Assembly: GCA_003255065.1 (NCBI GenBank)
Contig: QAOA01006460.1
Coordinates: 315,503 to 379,502 of the forward strand
Source: Cercis canadensis
Lineage: Eukaryota; Streptophyta; Magnoliopsida; Fabales; Fabaceae
Reading direction: 5' to 3'
Length of the DNA: 64,000 nt
The translations under genes and the position numbers were made by a program. Under the pieces are notes generated by a model. It saw only the letters and a program-made list of their open reading frames with translations. It searched no databases and was not told the DNA's origin. The number at the start of each line of letters is the position of its first letter. Position 1 is the stretch's first letter. This document shows, piece by piece, positions 39,391 to 50,240 of the stretch.

Positions 39391-42300
39391 TATTAGTCAT
39401 TAGGATCCAATCAAAAGAGGATAATTGTGATAACTTCATAACTATGCCCAGGGTAGAACTTACTCAAAATCAATTATTACTGAGAAAGTTTTGCATGACC
39501 AGTTATCATACTACATGAAGTGCAGATATTTGAGGTTAAGGAATTCAATGTTATTAAACAATTACAGGCAAAAATGTCTCACATCAGATGCTGTTGTGCT
39601 TCATCCAATAACTCTTGATAATCTTGTTTTAGCTTTTCCATATCAGTTATTGCCTACATCAAAATAAAATACATTGAAAGGGAGATGAAACATTTGGTAA
39701 CACATTGAAATGAATTATCTATAATTATTTGGTAGCAGATAACAGGATCTGAAATGATGACAGAGCTATGAGACTCCAAACTGCAAAATTGCATTACCGT
39801 TAGTATGTATAATTTCATCTTTGTTGGATGTCCCCAAAGAGACTACCATAAACAAGTCTTACTAATCACTTTATTTCTTCAAAATATCTATTCTGGCCTC
39901 AAATTTCAAGGCAGAAAATGATCAAATCATTATTGAAACAAAATAATGCAACCATAAATTAAATAATTTAGTAAGAAACAAATTTTAGACCAAGGACTTT
40001 AGCCCAGCAGTCACCAAATCATGGCCAGAGGTCATGGTACTTAGGGGTCACGGGTTAAATACCCTGCTGACCTCTTCCCCTCCCCAAAAATTGTACCAAA
40101 GCAACATAAGAGAACATCATATGCCACTGTTAACATATAACAAATAAACTTTTCTATACGATAAAATGTATGTACCTCATCTATCTCTGCACTAGCAGAA
40201 CCATAACTCACGAGCAGTATCTACAACCACATATGGTAGTCCCAATCTTTCAGCTATATTGATTGCATTTGAGCGACCTGCAATGAAAATTTCCGTTCAA
40301 GTTATATGCAGTATATACATCACACTACCATTTAAAATAAACCATAAACCAAACATTTGCATCACAAGTGCAGAAATTTAATAAACTTCAATACACAAAA
40401 TACATTATGCAATTCCTCTCCTCTCCTCTCCCTCATTCACTTTTTAGTTCTAGACACAAATTTTCCGAGATATTTATTTTCCAACTCATTAGGGTAATAC
40501 AGCAAGATAACCTCAATTTTTTAAAATGTAAAGTATACAGAAATCGAGATTTTCAGGATTCCTGTAACATGATTTTGCACAAGTTTGTAATAAAGTTTAT
40601 TTTGAAAGACCTTTGTATGCACTAATAGAACCTTTATTTTATCTTGCAGTTTGGAGGCTACTTCAATTACTATATGTTTCATACCAAAGTGTGTATATAT
40701 ATTATCACATGTACAAGTGAATTTCCTGAGCCGTGGCACTTCTTCAGAATGCTCTTTATAGGACTAGCCCCTTCAAATTGACCTTCTTTTGGGATTGCAA
40801 CCCTCCCAGATTTATCTCTTCTTTTTAAGCTTCAATGAATATGCATACAGACAAACGTGCAAAGGGAAAGGGGATACAGCAAAGCAGAAAAGGAGAAAGG
40901 AGAGAATACATATAAGCCAACAAAAAATGACATCAACAAACTTGTAATCATCATTGTTATTCATGACAGCGGGTGCAAACCTGGTACTCCCCAGAGAACC
41001 TTGTAAGTCGGCTTCAAATTCACTTCATCGAACTCCATACATGCATTTTCAAAGGCCTAATTACTGCCAATAAAATTAAATTTGGAAATCTTAAACCAAG
41101 AATTGGGGCATGAAATAAAGTGGCTTGCTATTCAGATTTGTCTTTAAGGGTTCAGACTGTTTTGTAGTTTCTTGTTCCTAATTTTGTGATTTTCCAGATA
41201 CCTGTATTTAAGTTCGCCATGATGAGTTGTAGCTATTGTCAATAAGGCACCATCTTGAGCAAAAGCTTCCAATAATGCCATGCCTAGTGCTGCTCCATCA
41301 AGGGGGTTCGTTCCAGCGCATGATAAAATAGTACTTTCCATCATGCACTTATATGACAGTATTAAAACTGTTTAGATTCATATGCACATGCCTCATCCAA
41401 CAGCACGAGTGACTGCCTCGTTGACTGTAATTTAATATCCTGCAAAATAGAATAAAGAAGCTGCATAAGCAAATTCTAATATAGTTTTACAGTATAGTAT
41501 ATGGCACTTTGACTATTGACATTTATTAGGCACTCTGACGATTGATATTTACCAACAAAGAAACGTCATGCAAAAGATAAAGAAGGAATAAAAATGTCTG
41601 GAGAAAAAGAAATTTCCCTTACACTTATTTGTTTCAAGTGGCCAGAGAAGGTAGACAAAGACTGCGATAAGGACTGCTCGTCACTAATGTCAGCAAAAAC
41701 AGAATCAAACAAAGGAATTTGAGCAGATTCCGAAGCGAGAATGTGAAGGCCTGCAATATGATGGCTACGGAGCATAAGGGTCCCACAATGAGAAGTGAAA
41801 CAGAGAAAGTAGAATAACACTTGCAAAAAATGTCTGGCTTCTACAAATTAAACCTTCATGGATTATTCATGAGCTACACTTGTTGATCAAGAATAAAATG
41901 AAGTTTCTATAATATAGGGTAGTATATACTTAGATGACCCATGCTTGTTGTGATGCAAGCTACTTACAATATCAATGAAAAATTGAAACTCCAGCAAATA
42001 ACCAGAAGCAAAATTATGTAAAACAAAATGATTAAGAAGAACTGATTCTCCATTAAAACTGACAATGACTATCAAAATATCTTCAGCTAGTTCACAATAA
42101 GAACAACATAATGTTACTTAATCTTTTCAATTTCCTTGTTATTTATGGTTTTCACCTTCAAGACTACAGTTTTAGTGTAACTGTTGATCAATGCTATACA
42201 AGCCAAAAAGCCTGACCAAGGAAGAGTGACGATGGATGCAAAGACGTTGACGTTATTGACTAATTCAAACATTGAGCTTAAATTGAAAGAGAGAGTATTG

Positions 42301-42828
42301 AACAAACCTGATTTTGCTATCATAGCAGCCAATGTTACAGTCTTTAAGCATATAGTTTTACCACCCGCATTAGGACCAGTAATGATTAAAACACGAGTTT
42401 TTTGAGCTACAAAAAAATCAACTGGTACTGGATGGGCTTTTCCCAGCATAGCAACCTGACAACCAGAAGCATACTTTAATAATTTTGAGTTGCATGATAA
42501 TAAATTAAGCAAAACTACTTATTGTCAATTGATAGCAATAGTGTCAATGTCAATGAACATAACAGTGATTTGGACCTAAAAGCTCCGCCCAACTCCTTTC
42601 TCCTAGTTATGTTTCTCTTCTCCATGACATATTCTCTCTGTCCAGTTTTTCCTTTTAACCTTTTTTTTTTCTTTCTTTTTTCCTCTTCTGAAATTTCTTA
42701 GTCAAGAAAGAGAAAAAGAAGAATTATCCATGATGGACAATTATCCAGCAAACAGGATATTGATTGCTATTAGAAAAGCCACAAGATTCATGGTGGACAT
42801 TGTTTGTGAGACAGATAGAGTGGGAAAC

Positions 42829-44170
42829 TGATACAACTCAGACTTAGAAACATAAAGAACTAATTGATTATTATTATGTTTGACTACAATTGATAGCCTT
42901 AAGCCTTTAAATAGACACAATCCTAAAGCTATAGTGCTTATCACATAAGCATACAAATCCTATTAGATAACTCCCACTTATAAGATAGGATAATTACTCC
43001 TAAAAATAGGCTAATCCTAACTAAATTCTAGTAGAGAAAATAAGATAATTAACTACTAATATAAAGATAAAAGGAGAGTTTGGTTAATTATCTGATACTC
43101 CTCCTTAGAGTCGTATCATTCCTTCCCCCATCAAGGAGTTCCTTGTCCTCAAGGAACATGCGTCTTAATTAAGAGATCATTACTAATCCTAATAGATAAT
43201 TAATAAGGATAAACTAAACTACATAAAAGACAAATATTTAGGGTTGTATCATCCTTCCCCCTTCTAGGAAAACCTTGTCCCCAAGGTTTGTCTTTGGAAG
43301 AAGCAATGATGGCATCATTCTTGCTCTTGTTGAGGAAGACATCATCAGCTACTAAAACTTCTTTTTGTGGCAGATTCAAAACTTGGACTATAAAGGGCAA
43401 TCCTTCAAAAGTTGTGGTTATTTGATTCACATGGTTGTTATTTTCAAAAGGTGTGCCTTCTAAGGGAATATTGATTGACAACATTTCCTTTTAAAACCTT
43501 TCATTGACTGCTTGGTTGGCAAAGCTTCCTTCAATGTGTTTTCTTGAGATAACTCTTCTCCCTCCTCTTCCTTCAAATGCTCACGGTACTCTTTTAGGGT
43601 CTTTCTCATTTCAGCACAACTTTGCCTCACTTCTTGGAAGACTTGCTTCATTTCTTGCCTCATTTCTTCGAAAATGTGCTCTATTTTATGAAGACTTTCT
43701 ACTAGGTGTAGATCCATGGTGGTGGTCGAGGGCTCTGATACCAAATGATACAACTCAGACTTAGAAACATAAAGAACTGATTGATTATTATTATGCTTGA
43801 CTACAATTGATAGCCTTAAGCCTTTAAATAGACACAACCCTAAAGCTATAGTGCTTATCACATAAGCATACAAATCCTATTAGAGAACTCCCACTTATAA
43901 GATAGGATAAATTACTCCTAAAGATAGGCTAATCCTAACTAAATCCTAGTAGAGCAAATAAGATAATTAACTACTAATATAAAGATAAAATGAGAGTTTG
44001 AATAATTATCTGATACTCCTCCTTAGAGTCGTATGATTCCTTCCCCCATCAAGGAGTTCCTTGTCCTCAAGGAACATGCGTTTTAATTAAGAGATCATTA
44101 CTAATCCCAATAGATAATTAATAAGGATAAACTAAACTATATAAAAAGACAAATATTTAGGGTTGTATCA
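42829..44170 (-). mobile_element. Short non-autonomous LTR retrotransposon (TRIM-like), 1342 bp
   Basis: Two direct repeats, 42829-43251 and 43746-44170, begin TGATACAAC and end GTTGTATCA. On the minus strand the left LTR is followed by TTTGGTATCAGAGCCCT, a methionine-tRNA primer site. A purine tract (GAAGGGGGAAGGA) precedes the other LTR, so the element runs leftward. The interior is only about 490 bp and encodes no pol. The flanking five bases (GAAAC and TAAAT) are not a clear target duplication. Confidence 0.82.
43460..43717 (-). CDS. Small gag-leader-like coiled-coil protein of the TRIM-like element
   Basis: An 85-residue frame starts just after the primer site with MDLHLVESLHKIEHIFEEMR. 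It continues as a heptad-rich helix (QEMKQVFQEVRQSCAEMRK) followed by an acidic stretch EEEGEELSQ. The placement and coiled-coil nature fit the beginning of a retrotransposon gag leader left in a deletion derivative. No zinc knuckle or protease follows. Whether it is translated is unknown. Confidence 0.4.
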   Translation of the reverse strand: MDLHLVESLHKIEHIFEEMRQEMKQVFQEVRQSCAEMRKTLKEYREHLKEEEGEELSQENTLKEALPTKQSMKGFKRKCCQSIFP

Positions 44171-44340
44171 TAAATGTTTACCACTCAGAGATTCATCAAT
44201 GCATTGATAATCATGGAAAAGAATTCATCGATTGCCAAAATAAGGCAGTGAATTGTGATAAAGATCCCATTTTCCCTGATGCCCTATTCGCTGTAGCGGC
44301 CAAAGCCCACCATAATAATTCCCTAACGTAAGTCACTGCT

Positions 44341-44372
<32 letters not shown>
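44341..44372. repeat. (TA)n(TG)n microsatellite
   Basis: A run of TA dinucleotides passes into TG dinucleotides, inside the putative intron of the small host gene. Confidence 0.9.
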
Positions 44373-44743
44373 GTCCTTTCATGGTTCTAATTTCTATTGT
44401 GTGAGACTGAAAAAGTTGAGTCTCTTTCCTTCTAAATATTGGATTTTTATTCAGGAAACAAACCACTAAGACCCATGCTTGAGAAGGAAGACATGCAAAA
44501 GACGCTAGGTGTTGTTGCCAAGGGCAATTTGACCAAAATGGGACACTTACACTAACTAAATACCTAAAAAGGGTATTTTTGAAAGTATTTACTAAGAAGG
44601 GGCAGTTTTAAAAATTTTAATATTTTTTTTGATCAGTATAGAACACGCTTTATCACTTCCTAAAGCGGGTTAAAAGGGAACACGCTTTATCATAATTTCC
44701 CCAAAAGCGTGTCTGCAAAAAATGGTGTGAAAAAATTTAAATG

Positions 44744-44938
44744 GAACACGCTTTATAGATAAAGTGTGTTCAAGAGGAACACGCTTTATAGATAAAGCGC
44801 GTGTTCATTTAGAACACGTTTTATCTATAGAGTGTGTTCATTTAGAACATGCTTTATCTATAGCGTGTGTTCATCATGAACACGCTTTATACATAAAGCG
44901 TGTTCAAGAAGAACACACTCTATAGATAGAGCGTGTTC
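44744..44938. repeat. Array of six 28-30-bp palindromes inside the left end of the MULE
   Basis: Units at about 44744, 44777, 44812, 44845, 44878 and 44911 each read GAACACGCTTTAT, two to four bases, then ATAAAGCGTGTTC, with small changes. Spacing is 33 bp with one 35-bp step, close to three turns of DNA. Matching units occur near the right end at 53322-53349 and, degenerate, at 53381-53409. They could be transposase binding sites or hairpin-forming regulatory sites. Confidence 0.85.
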
Positions 44939-45016
44939 CACGTAACACTTTTGTGCAGTAAAACGTGAAGTAACATTGATAAAGGGTGAATGACTCTATA
45001 AATAGCCACCTCTTAA

Positions 45017-47794
45017 ATGACATTTCATATGCAAATTGTGAGTAAAATTTGTAATTGCTGAGAGTTTGCTGAGGAAATTGAAGGTGCTCTACAAATTGAA
45101 GCAAATCAAATAGTTGAGAAAATAACTTATAGATTCCCAGTTTCAGTTAATCCATTATTTTATCTTGCATTTGAATTAGGATCTGACGGAGATGCTGAAA
45201 TGATGTATGAGAGTAATGCTAAACATCCTAGTTTGGGTCCAATTGAGATATATGTGGACATCACAATTATAAATGTTGCCGAAGATAGAGGTGAACCTGA
45301 AATTGTTGAATTTGGCCCAAGTTCATATCCTTATTCTTATCCTCCATATAGTTTGGAGACAAGAGTGGAGCCGTGTTATGAACCGGAGATTGGTTCACGT
45401 GGATTTCAATATGGTTTGGCTACTTCTAGTCAAACACATATGCTAGAAGGGATCCATGGATATGAAAATGTTGATCTATGGCTAAGTTCAGATGTTCGCG
45501 GGAGCGGCATTGAAATATATGAAGCTGGATGTAGCCAGCGTGCAAATGAGGGGGAAAATAGAAGTTGCAGCAATTCACCTGGGGATAAGCATGAAAATAA
45601 AAGGGCGTAGCAATTCACCCGGGGCTGAACGACAAAATAGAGGTCGTAGCAATTCACCAGGAGATCCTCTAATTGACATCACTGACAATGAAGAGTGTGA
45701 TCCAAGAACTTCAGAATCAAGCGATGATGAGGAGGCAGAAGATTTGCTAGATCTTAATGTGGACCCGTTGAGACAGGAACCAATACCTGTGAGGGCACAA
45801 CACGTTGCACCAATAGAAGCGGTACTTCCACCGCATTATGGATATGTTCATTGGGAGGCGATGCAAATAGTTGATGATGCAGAACAAGTAACAGGGTGTA
45901 GCCAATGACAGAGAGGAGAGGAATTTCAAATTGGGCAGAAGTTTAAAAGCAAAAACGATCTTCAATTTGCTATAAAGCAATACTCACTTCATGTGAATCA
46001 ACAATTTAATGTGAAGGAGTCTAAACCTAAGAAGTTGAGTTTGATATGTTCAAACAGTGGCGATGGATGCATGTGGCGACTTCGTGCATGTTTACGAATG
46101 AAAAGTAAAATTTGGGAAATACAAAAATACAATGGGCCTTATACTTGCACAAATGCAAGAATGACACAAGATCACAAGGAACTTGATGTTAAAGTGATTG
46201 CAAGAACTATTATTAGGCTGGTACAGGAGAATGCCGATGTGCCAATAAAATTGATACAAGAGCACATAAAAAACACATTCTAATATCAAATTTCATATCG
46301 AAAAGCGTGGCTTGCGACAGAGAAAGTAATCGCACAAGTGTATGGTGATTGGAATGAGAGTTATAATTTGTTGCCTAGGTGGATGGCTGCACTTGAGCAA
46401 CGTGCTCCTGGAACTATCGTACAATGGTGCTTAAATGATCGATGAATTGGGAGACCACAATATGATAATACGTTGAAGAGATTTCGACGTGTGTTTTGGG
46501 CATTCAAGCCGTGCATTGACGCATTTAGGTTTTGCAAACCAGTTGTGCAAATTGATGACACTTTTTTGTACAGAAAGTACAGTAGGACTCTCCTCATCGC
46601 CACAACACAGGATGGAAGTAGGTCACCATTACCTTTAGCTTATGCTATTGTGGAAGGTGAGACAAAAGAGGCATGGTCATGGTTTTTAACGCGTGTTAGA
46701 CGGCACGTTGTTGGGAGCATTACAAATTTGGCCTTAATTTTAGACCGTCACGTTAGCATTATTGCAGCCATTGAAGATGTAGAAGTTGGTTAGCGGCCAC
46801 CATTGGCGCACTATTTTTTCTGTTTGCGACACGTTGTAAGCAATTGGAACAACACATTCAAGAATGTTGATGTGAAACACCAAATCTACAGAGCTGGTAA
46901 GAAATTTAGTCTTTATAAATAATTACATATTTTTAACAAAATGCATATATATTAAATGTTTTATACAGGTGTGCAGTTTGAGTTTGCCAAATTCGAGGAT
47001 ATAATGTCAGAGTTACATAGCGAATGTCCCGATGAGCGATCGTGGAATTATATAAGAGATATTGAGCCGATAAAATGGACGCAACAAGGGGACACTCATA
47101 GCAGACGTTATGGCTTAATGACGACCAACCTTGCTGAAAATGTGAATGACACGTTAAAAGGGGTCCGCAACATGCCTATTACTGCCCTTGTCAGAGCCAC
47201 GTATCATAAAATGAACCGCATTTATAATGACTGGCGAGAAATGGCTCAAGCGAAGTTAGCGAGTGGACAGAAGATGCAGAAAAGAAGATGCGTGAAAACA
47301 CTTGTTATTCGTCTTCACACCGGCCAATATTATTTGATAGAGATACTGGATCCTTTGAAGTAGAGGAGACATTCGACTTGAGTGGAAGGGCGAGTGGACG
47401 AATTTTTCGTCTGAACTTAAATGACAAAACATGCGGATGTGGTAGGTTTCAGGCACTTCATATTCCTTGCTTGCATGCGATTGCTGCTTGTGCCTCTATT
47501 AGTGTGGATGCATGGAGTTATGTGGATCCAGTATATTCTACGCGTTACTTAGTGCAGGCGTATAGTGGAAAATTTCACCCAATTGGTGGAGAAGACTTTT
47601 GGCCAATGGTTGAGGGACTCACCATCATCCCTGACCCTGCAAAGTTAAGGGCAAAAAGACGGCCCAAATCAACCCGCATTCGCAATGAGATGGATTGGGG
47701 CGAAGGTTCACGCAGCCCAATAAGGTGCGGGCTATGTCGATTGGAAGGGCATAATAGGCGAAACTGTCTAAACAGAAGACAAGACCAACTATGA
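45017..47794 (+). pseudogene. MURA-type MULE transposase, broken
   Basis: The N-terminal part (from about 45017) leads into a Ser/Pro-rich linker with three NSPG repeats (about 45568-45665). A MuDR N-terminal-like domain reads GQKFKSKNDLQFAIKQYSLH and CMWRLRACLR. The DDE catalytic region has VVQIDDTFLYRKY (first Asp), LPLAYAIVEGETKEAWSWF and LALILDRH (second Asp). A SWIM zinc finger CGCGRFQALHIPCLH lies at about 47430, and a C-terminal CCHC knuckle CGLCRLEGHNRRNC at about 47726. Stops interrupt it at 45059, 45906, 46281, 46443 and 46791, and the frame shifts near 45600 and 47285. A GT-AG-like break around 46895-46970 may be an intron. Most stops fit C-to-T or G-to-A change of CGA, CAA or TGG codons. 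The family cuts and pastes MULE elements from the nucleus. Confidence 0.88.
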
Positions 47795-47952
47795 CTCAGA
47801 GTAACCAACCTAGTAATATGTGCCGTCCTAAATTTCTGTTGTTACTATTGCATAATGTTATCTGTATTTGTTTATCATTCTATATATATATGTGACATGA
47901 ATGTTGATAATTAAGACTATATTATGATATGGACGGTTAACAGGTTTTCAAC

Positions 47953-48408
47953 ATGGTCTTACAATATACACCTGGTGACATTTTTCAAATGTCTGGCCGT
48001 GCTTGGAGGTTAGATAGTGAATTTTGGTATCCGTTACACCCAGCATTACATGACTCTCCTCAAGTACATGCTATAATGTTAATGGAATGGGAACACAGAG
48101 AACGGCAGTGTAGAAATCTACGCGAGCTGGCAATGATCCAAAACGTTATCGCTCCGAGATCGGTAGTAATACATATGCCAAGGCGAACCTTGACAGAGTT
48201 GTGATCGGCTTTATATCGCATAAGAGAAGAGAATAATCGTATAAGAGAAGAGAATAATCGTATAAGTATAAGATTACATCGGAGTGATTGTAAACAGAAT
48301 TCAAGAGATGTGTTAAGGGAGGGTGACATGGCACAAGCTGTTATGTAGGCTCGTTTTACTCGAGAACCAGAGTGTTTATCTGACATTGACATGTCGGATG
48401 AAGAATAA
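47953..48408 (+). pseudogene. Small gene A of the MULE, function unknown
   Basis: The frame opens MVLQYTPGDIFQMSGRAW and runs, in one phase, to a TAA at 48406, with in-frame TGA at 48202 and TAG at 48346 (both from possible CGA or CAG codons). Features are PRSVVIHMPRRTL, then a coiled-coil stretch YRIREENNRIREENNRI, then an acidic end DIDMSDEE. About 150 residues if read through. The layout matches gene B at 49574 (an RR-x-x-L basic patch, an ENNR helix, an acidic tail), so the two look like diverged paralogues. I do not recognise the family. It lies just downstream of MURA in the same direction. Confidence 0.5.
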
Positions 48409-49340
48409 ACCTTTAACCCTAATCCCCAAACATCAAACTTAAACCCCCAGCCCTTAACACTAAAATTCCCAACCTCCACCCCTATACCCTTAACCCTTAA
48501 ATTGGAAACCCCAAACTTAAACCCCCAAACCCTAAGATTAAAACCCTAAACTAAAATCCCAAACCTTAGCTCCCAGCTGTAACACATAAATCCCAAACCT
48601 TAATCCTAAACTTTAAACCCTAAACCCCTGATCCCAAACCCTTAAACCCTTAAACCCTTAACAAGAAACTCTCAACCCCTTAACCCTAAATCGTAAACCC
48701 TATATTCGCATTTCGTATATATAAGTAATTTATCTTACCAATTTACATCCGATTTCAAACTAGTTTGCAAAATTCAAGGTTTAACTTTGTCCAGAAAACA
48801 ATGAATCATTACTTGTCTTTATGCGTGTTGTATAATGTTATCTGTCTCTCACTTACTCTCTTTCATATCATGGGTAGTGAATCAATACTTCCCATGATAT
48901 GAAAGAGAATAAGTGAGAGAAATATAACTAGAGATAATAAGCATAAAGACAAGTAAGGATTCTTTGTTTTCTGGACAACGTTAAAGCTTGGATTTTGGAA
49001 ACTAGTTTGAAATCGGATGTAAATTGGTAAGAGAAATTAGTTATATATACGAAATACGAATATAGGGTTTTAGGACTTAGGGTTAAGGGGTTGAGGGTTT
49101 CTTGTTTGGGAGTTTGGGTTTAGGGTTTAGGGGTAAGAAAGTATAGGTTTAGGGTTTGGGGTTCAGCATTTAGGGGTTAAGGTTTGGGGTTTTGGCTTTA
49201 GGGTTTAGGCGTATAAGGTTTAAGGGTTTAGGGGTTTAGGGTTTTATGGCGTTTAGGGTTAAGAGGTTTGGGAGGAACCCTAAAATGGCGAACCTAAACT
49301 CCCAAACCATAAATCTCTGAACTCAAACCCCAAATCCTAA
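48409..49340. repeat. Foldback about 0.9 kb with telomere-like outer arms
   Basis: The centre is near 48885. The inner arms (about 48700-48880 and 48890-49070) are inverted copies: ATTTACATCCGATTTCAAAC on the left pairs with GTTTGAAATCGGATGTAAAT on the right, and CATATCATGGGTA pairs with TACTTCCCATGATATG-like sequence. The outer arms are degenerate telomere-like repeats, CCCTAAA-rich on the left (48410-48700) and TTTAGGG-rich on the right (49060-49290), so they are also inverted. It separates small genes A and B. Confidence 0.85.
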
Positions 49341-49573
49341 ACAAGCTAAGCATAACCTTAACCCTAAAATCTCAAACCCTTATTGTAGATCAACAAGTTT
49401 TTGACATTAACATAGATTTGCAGGACCAAATTGGTTTCAAACCCCAACCACAACGTCGGTCCCCGAACACCAAACCCTAAATAGTGAATTATTTTTTTAT
49501 CATAGTTAAACTCCTTGTTTCTATTGTATATGTTATTGTTAATATATTTATTTCATTGAACAGTCTGACACAG

Positions 49574-49964
49574 ATGCCAATAAGACGTCAGACATCTGAT
49601 ATTTGGTTGTTACCAAAGTTTAATGATGATTACGAACGAGAAATAAACTCAGATCTAAGAGAATACTACTATGGATTACGACGGGAGTGGGCATACCGAA
49701 CCGATGAGGCTAACGATTTGACAATCCCTCGAAGCTTCTCCCGTCTACAGATGGTCCTTGAGAATGACTCGAAGAAATCGACTTGACTATGAGATGGCTA
49801 TTTTACAGATACAGAGGGAGAACAATCGCATGCTGGTTCATAGATGCCGATACTATTTCTTAAAATTGGCTAAGGAATAGGCTATTGCTATGAATCGTGA
49901 GCTATCACAACTTGAAATTGAGTCAATAATGAATAATCCAGATTACGCTACTGATGACGACTAA
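49574..49964 (+). pseudogene. Small gene B of the MULE, function unknown
   Basis: The frame starts MPIRRQTSDIWLLPKFNDDY and continues REINSDLREYYYGLRREWAY and TIPRSFSRLQM. A frameshift near 49765 is needed to reach MTRRNRLDYEMAILQIQREN, then NRML, and a tail IESIMNNPDYATDDD before TAA at 49962. A TAG at about 49878 also interrupts the tail. The basic RRN-L patch, the QRENNRM helix and the acidic end mirror gene A. No enzyme motif is seen. A DNA- or protein-binding accessory role in transposition is possible but only inferred. Confidence 0.45.
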
Positions 49965-50240
49965 GAGTTTAATGATACATAATGTAATAAACATTGATTA
50001 CGTTTTAATAATCTCAATTGTATCAGCTATTACCATTGTGATGTATACATATTAAATTATTGCACATATTAATGTAATGAGTTAGTTCTAAATATTTTAC
50101 GAGGTGTTTAATGTACTGTCAATTTAGGTGGTTTTATTTCTACTAATTGCACATATTAATGTAATGAAAAATCTACTGAACTGTAATAATATATAGTCAT
50201 AAATACTACACTGTACAACACATAAAATATCAAAAACATC

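Larger units (their letters stand above)
32347..42455 (-). pseudogene. MutS2-like pseudogene, 5' half missing, split by a Copia element
   Basis: Exons on the minus strand, in order, are as follows. 42308-42455 has TRVLIITGPNAGGKTICLKT with the Walker A motif. 41623-41750 has [20 protein letters not shown]. About 41393-41439 has TRQSLVLLDE (Walker B), followed by a GC donor. About 41202-41330 has AGTNPLDGAALGMALLEAFA and TIATTHHGELK. 40981-41056 has AFENACMEFDEVNLKPTYK. 40176-40277 has SNAINIAERLGLPYVVVDTA. 39566-39653 has ITDMEKLKQDYQELLDEAQ. The last two exons lie in repeat copy 3 (about 32800-32992 and 32347-32501). Together these follow MutS2 from the ATPase core to the KOW-like part. Breaks include a frameshift after ARELW in the sixth exon, a TGA in the seventh, a lost acceptor before AGTNP, and a Copia inserted in the intron between exons seven and eight. 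The N-terminal clamp half is not found upstream, so this is a dead partial copy. Confidence 0.82.
42733..44522 (+). pseudogene. Small unrecognised plus-strand host gene, split by two transposon insertions
   Basis: Before the short LTR element, 42733-42828 reads MDNYPANRILIAIRKATRF and ends near DRVGN. After it, 44173-44327 reads VYHSEIHQCIDNHGKEF, with CDKDPIFPDALFAVAAKAHH at the end. A GTAAGT donor follows at 44328 and a TTATTCAG acceptor at 44454. The next exon reads LRPMLEKEDMQKTLGVVAK up to 44522. That frame continues in phase on the far side of the large MULE as IAITMTKINKGQK and stop (53578-53619). I do not recognise the protein. The exon phases across the intron do not agree as written, so either my splice choice is wrong or a frameshift is present. 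Treat this as a likely but unproven gene remnant. Confidence 0.4.

Noticed and set aside
40020..40095. Second SINE or a tRNA gene
   Set aside because: A GGGTTAAATACC phrase resembles a relaxed B box, but there are no duplications, tail or cloverleaf.
44514..44522. Chance match of the MULE flanks
   Set aside because: Nine identical bases sit exactly at both ends of a 165-bp inverted repeat, so a real target duplication is far more likely.
44744..44938. CRISPR array
   Set aside because: Regularly spaced repeats, but each unit is a palindrome with spacers of only a few bases, in a plant transposon end.
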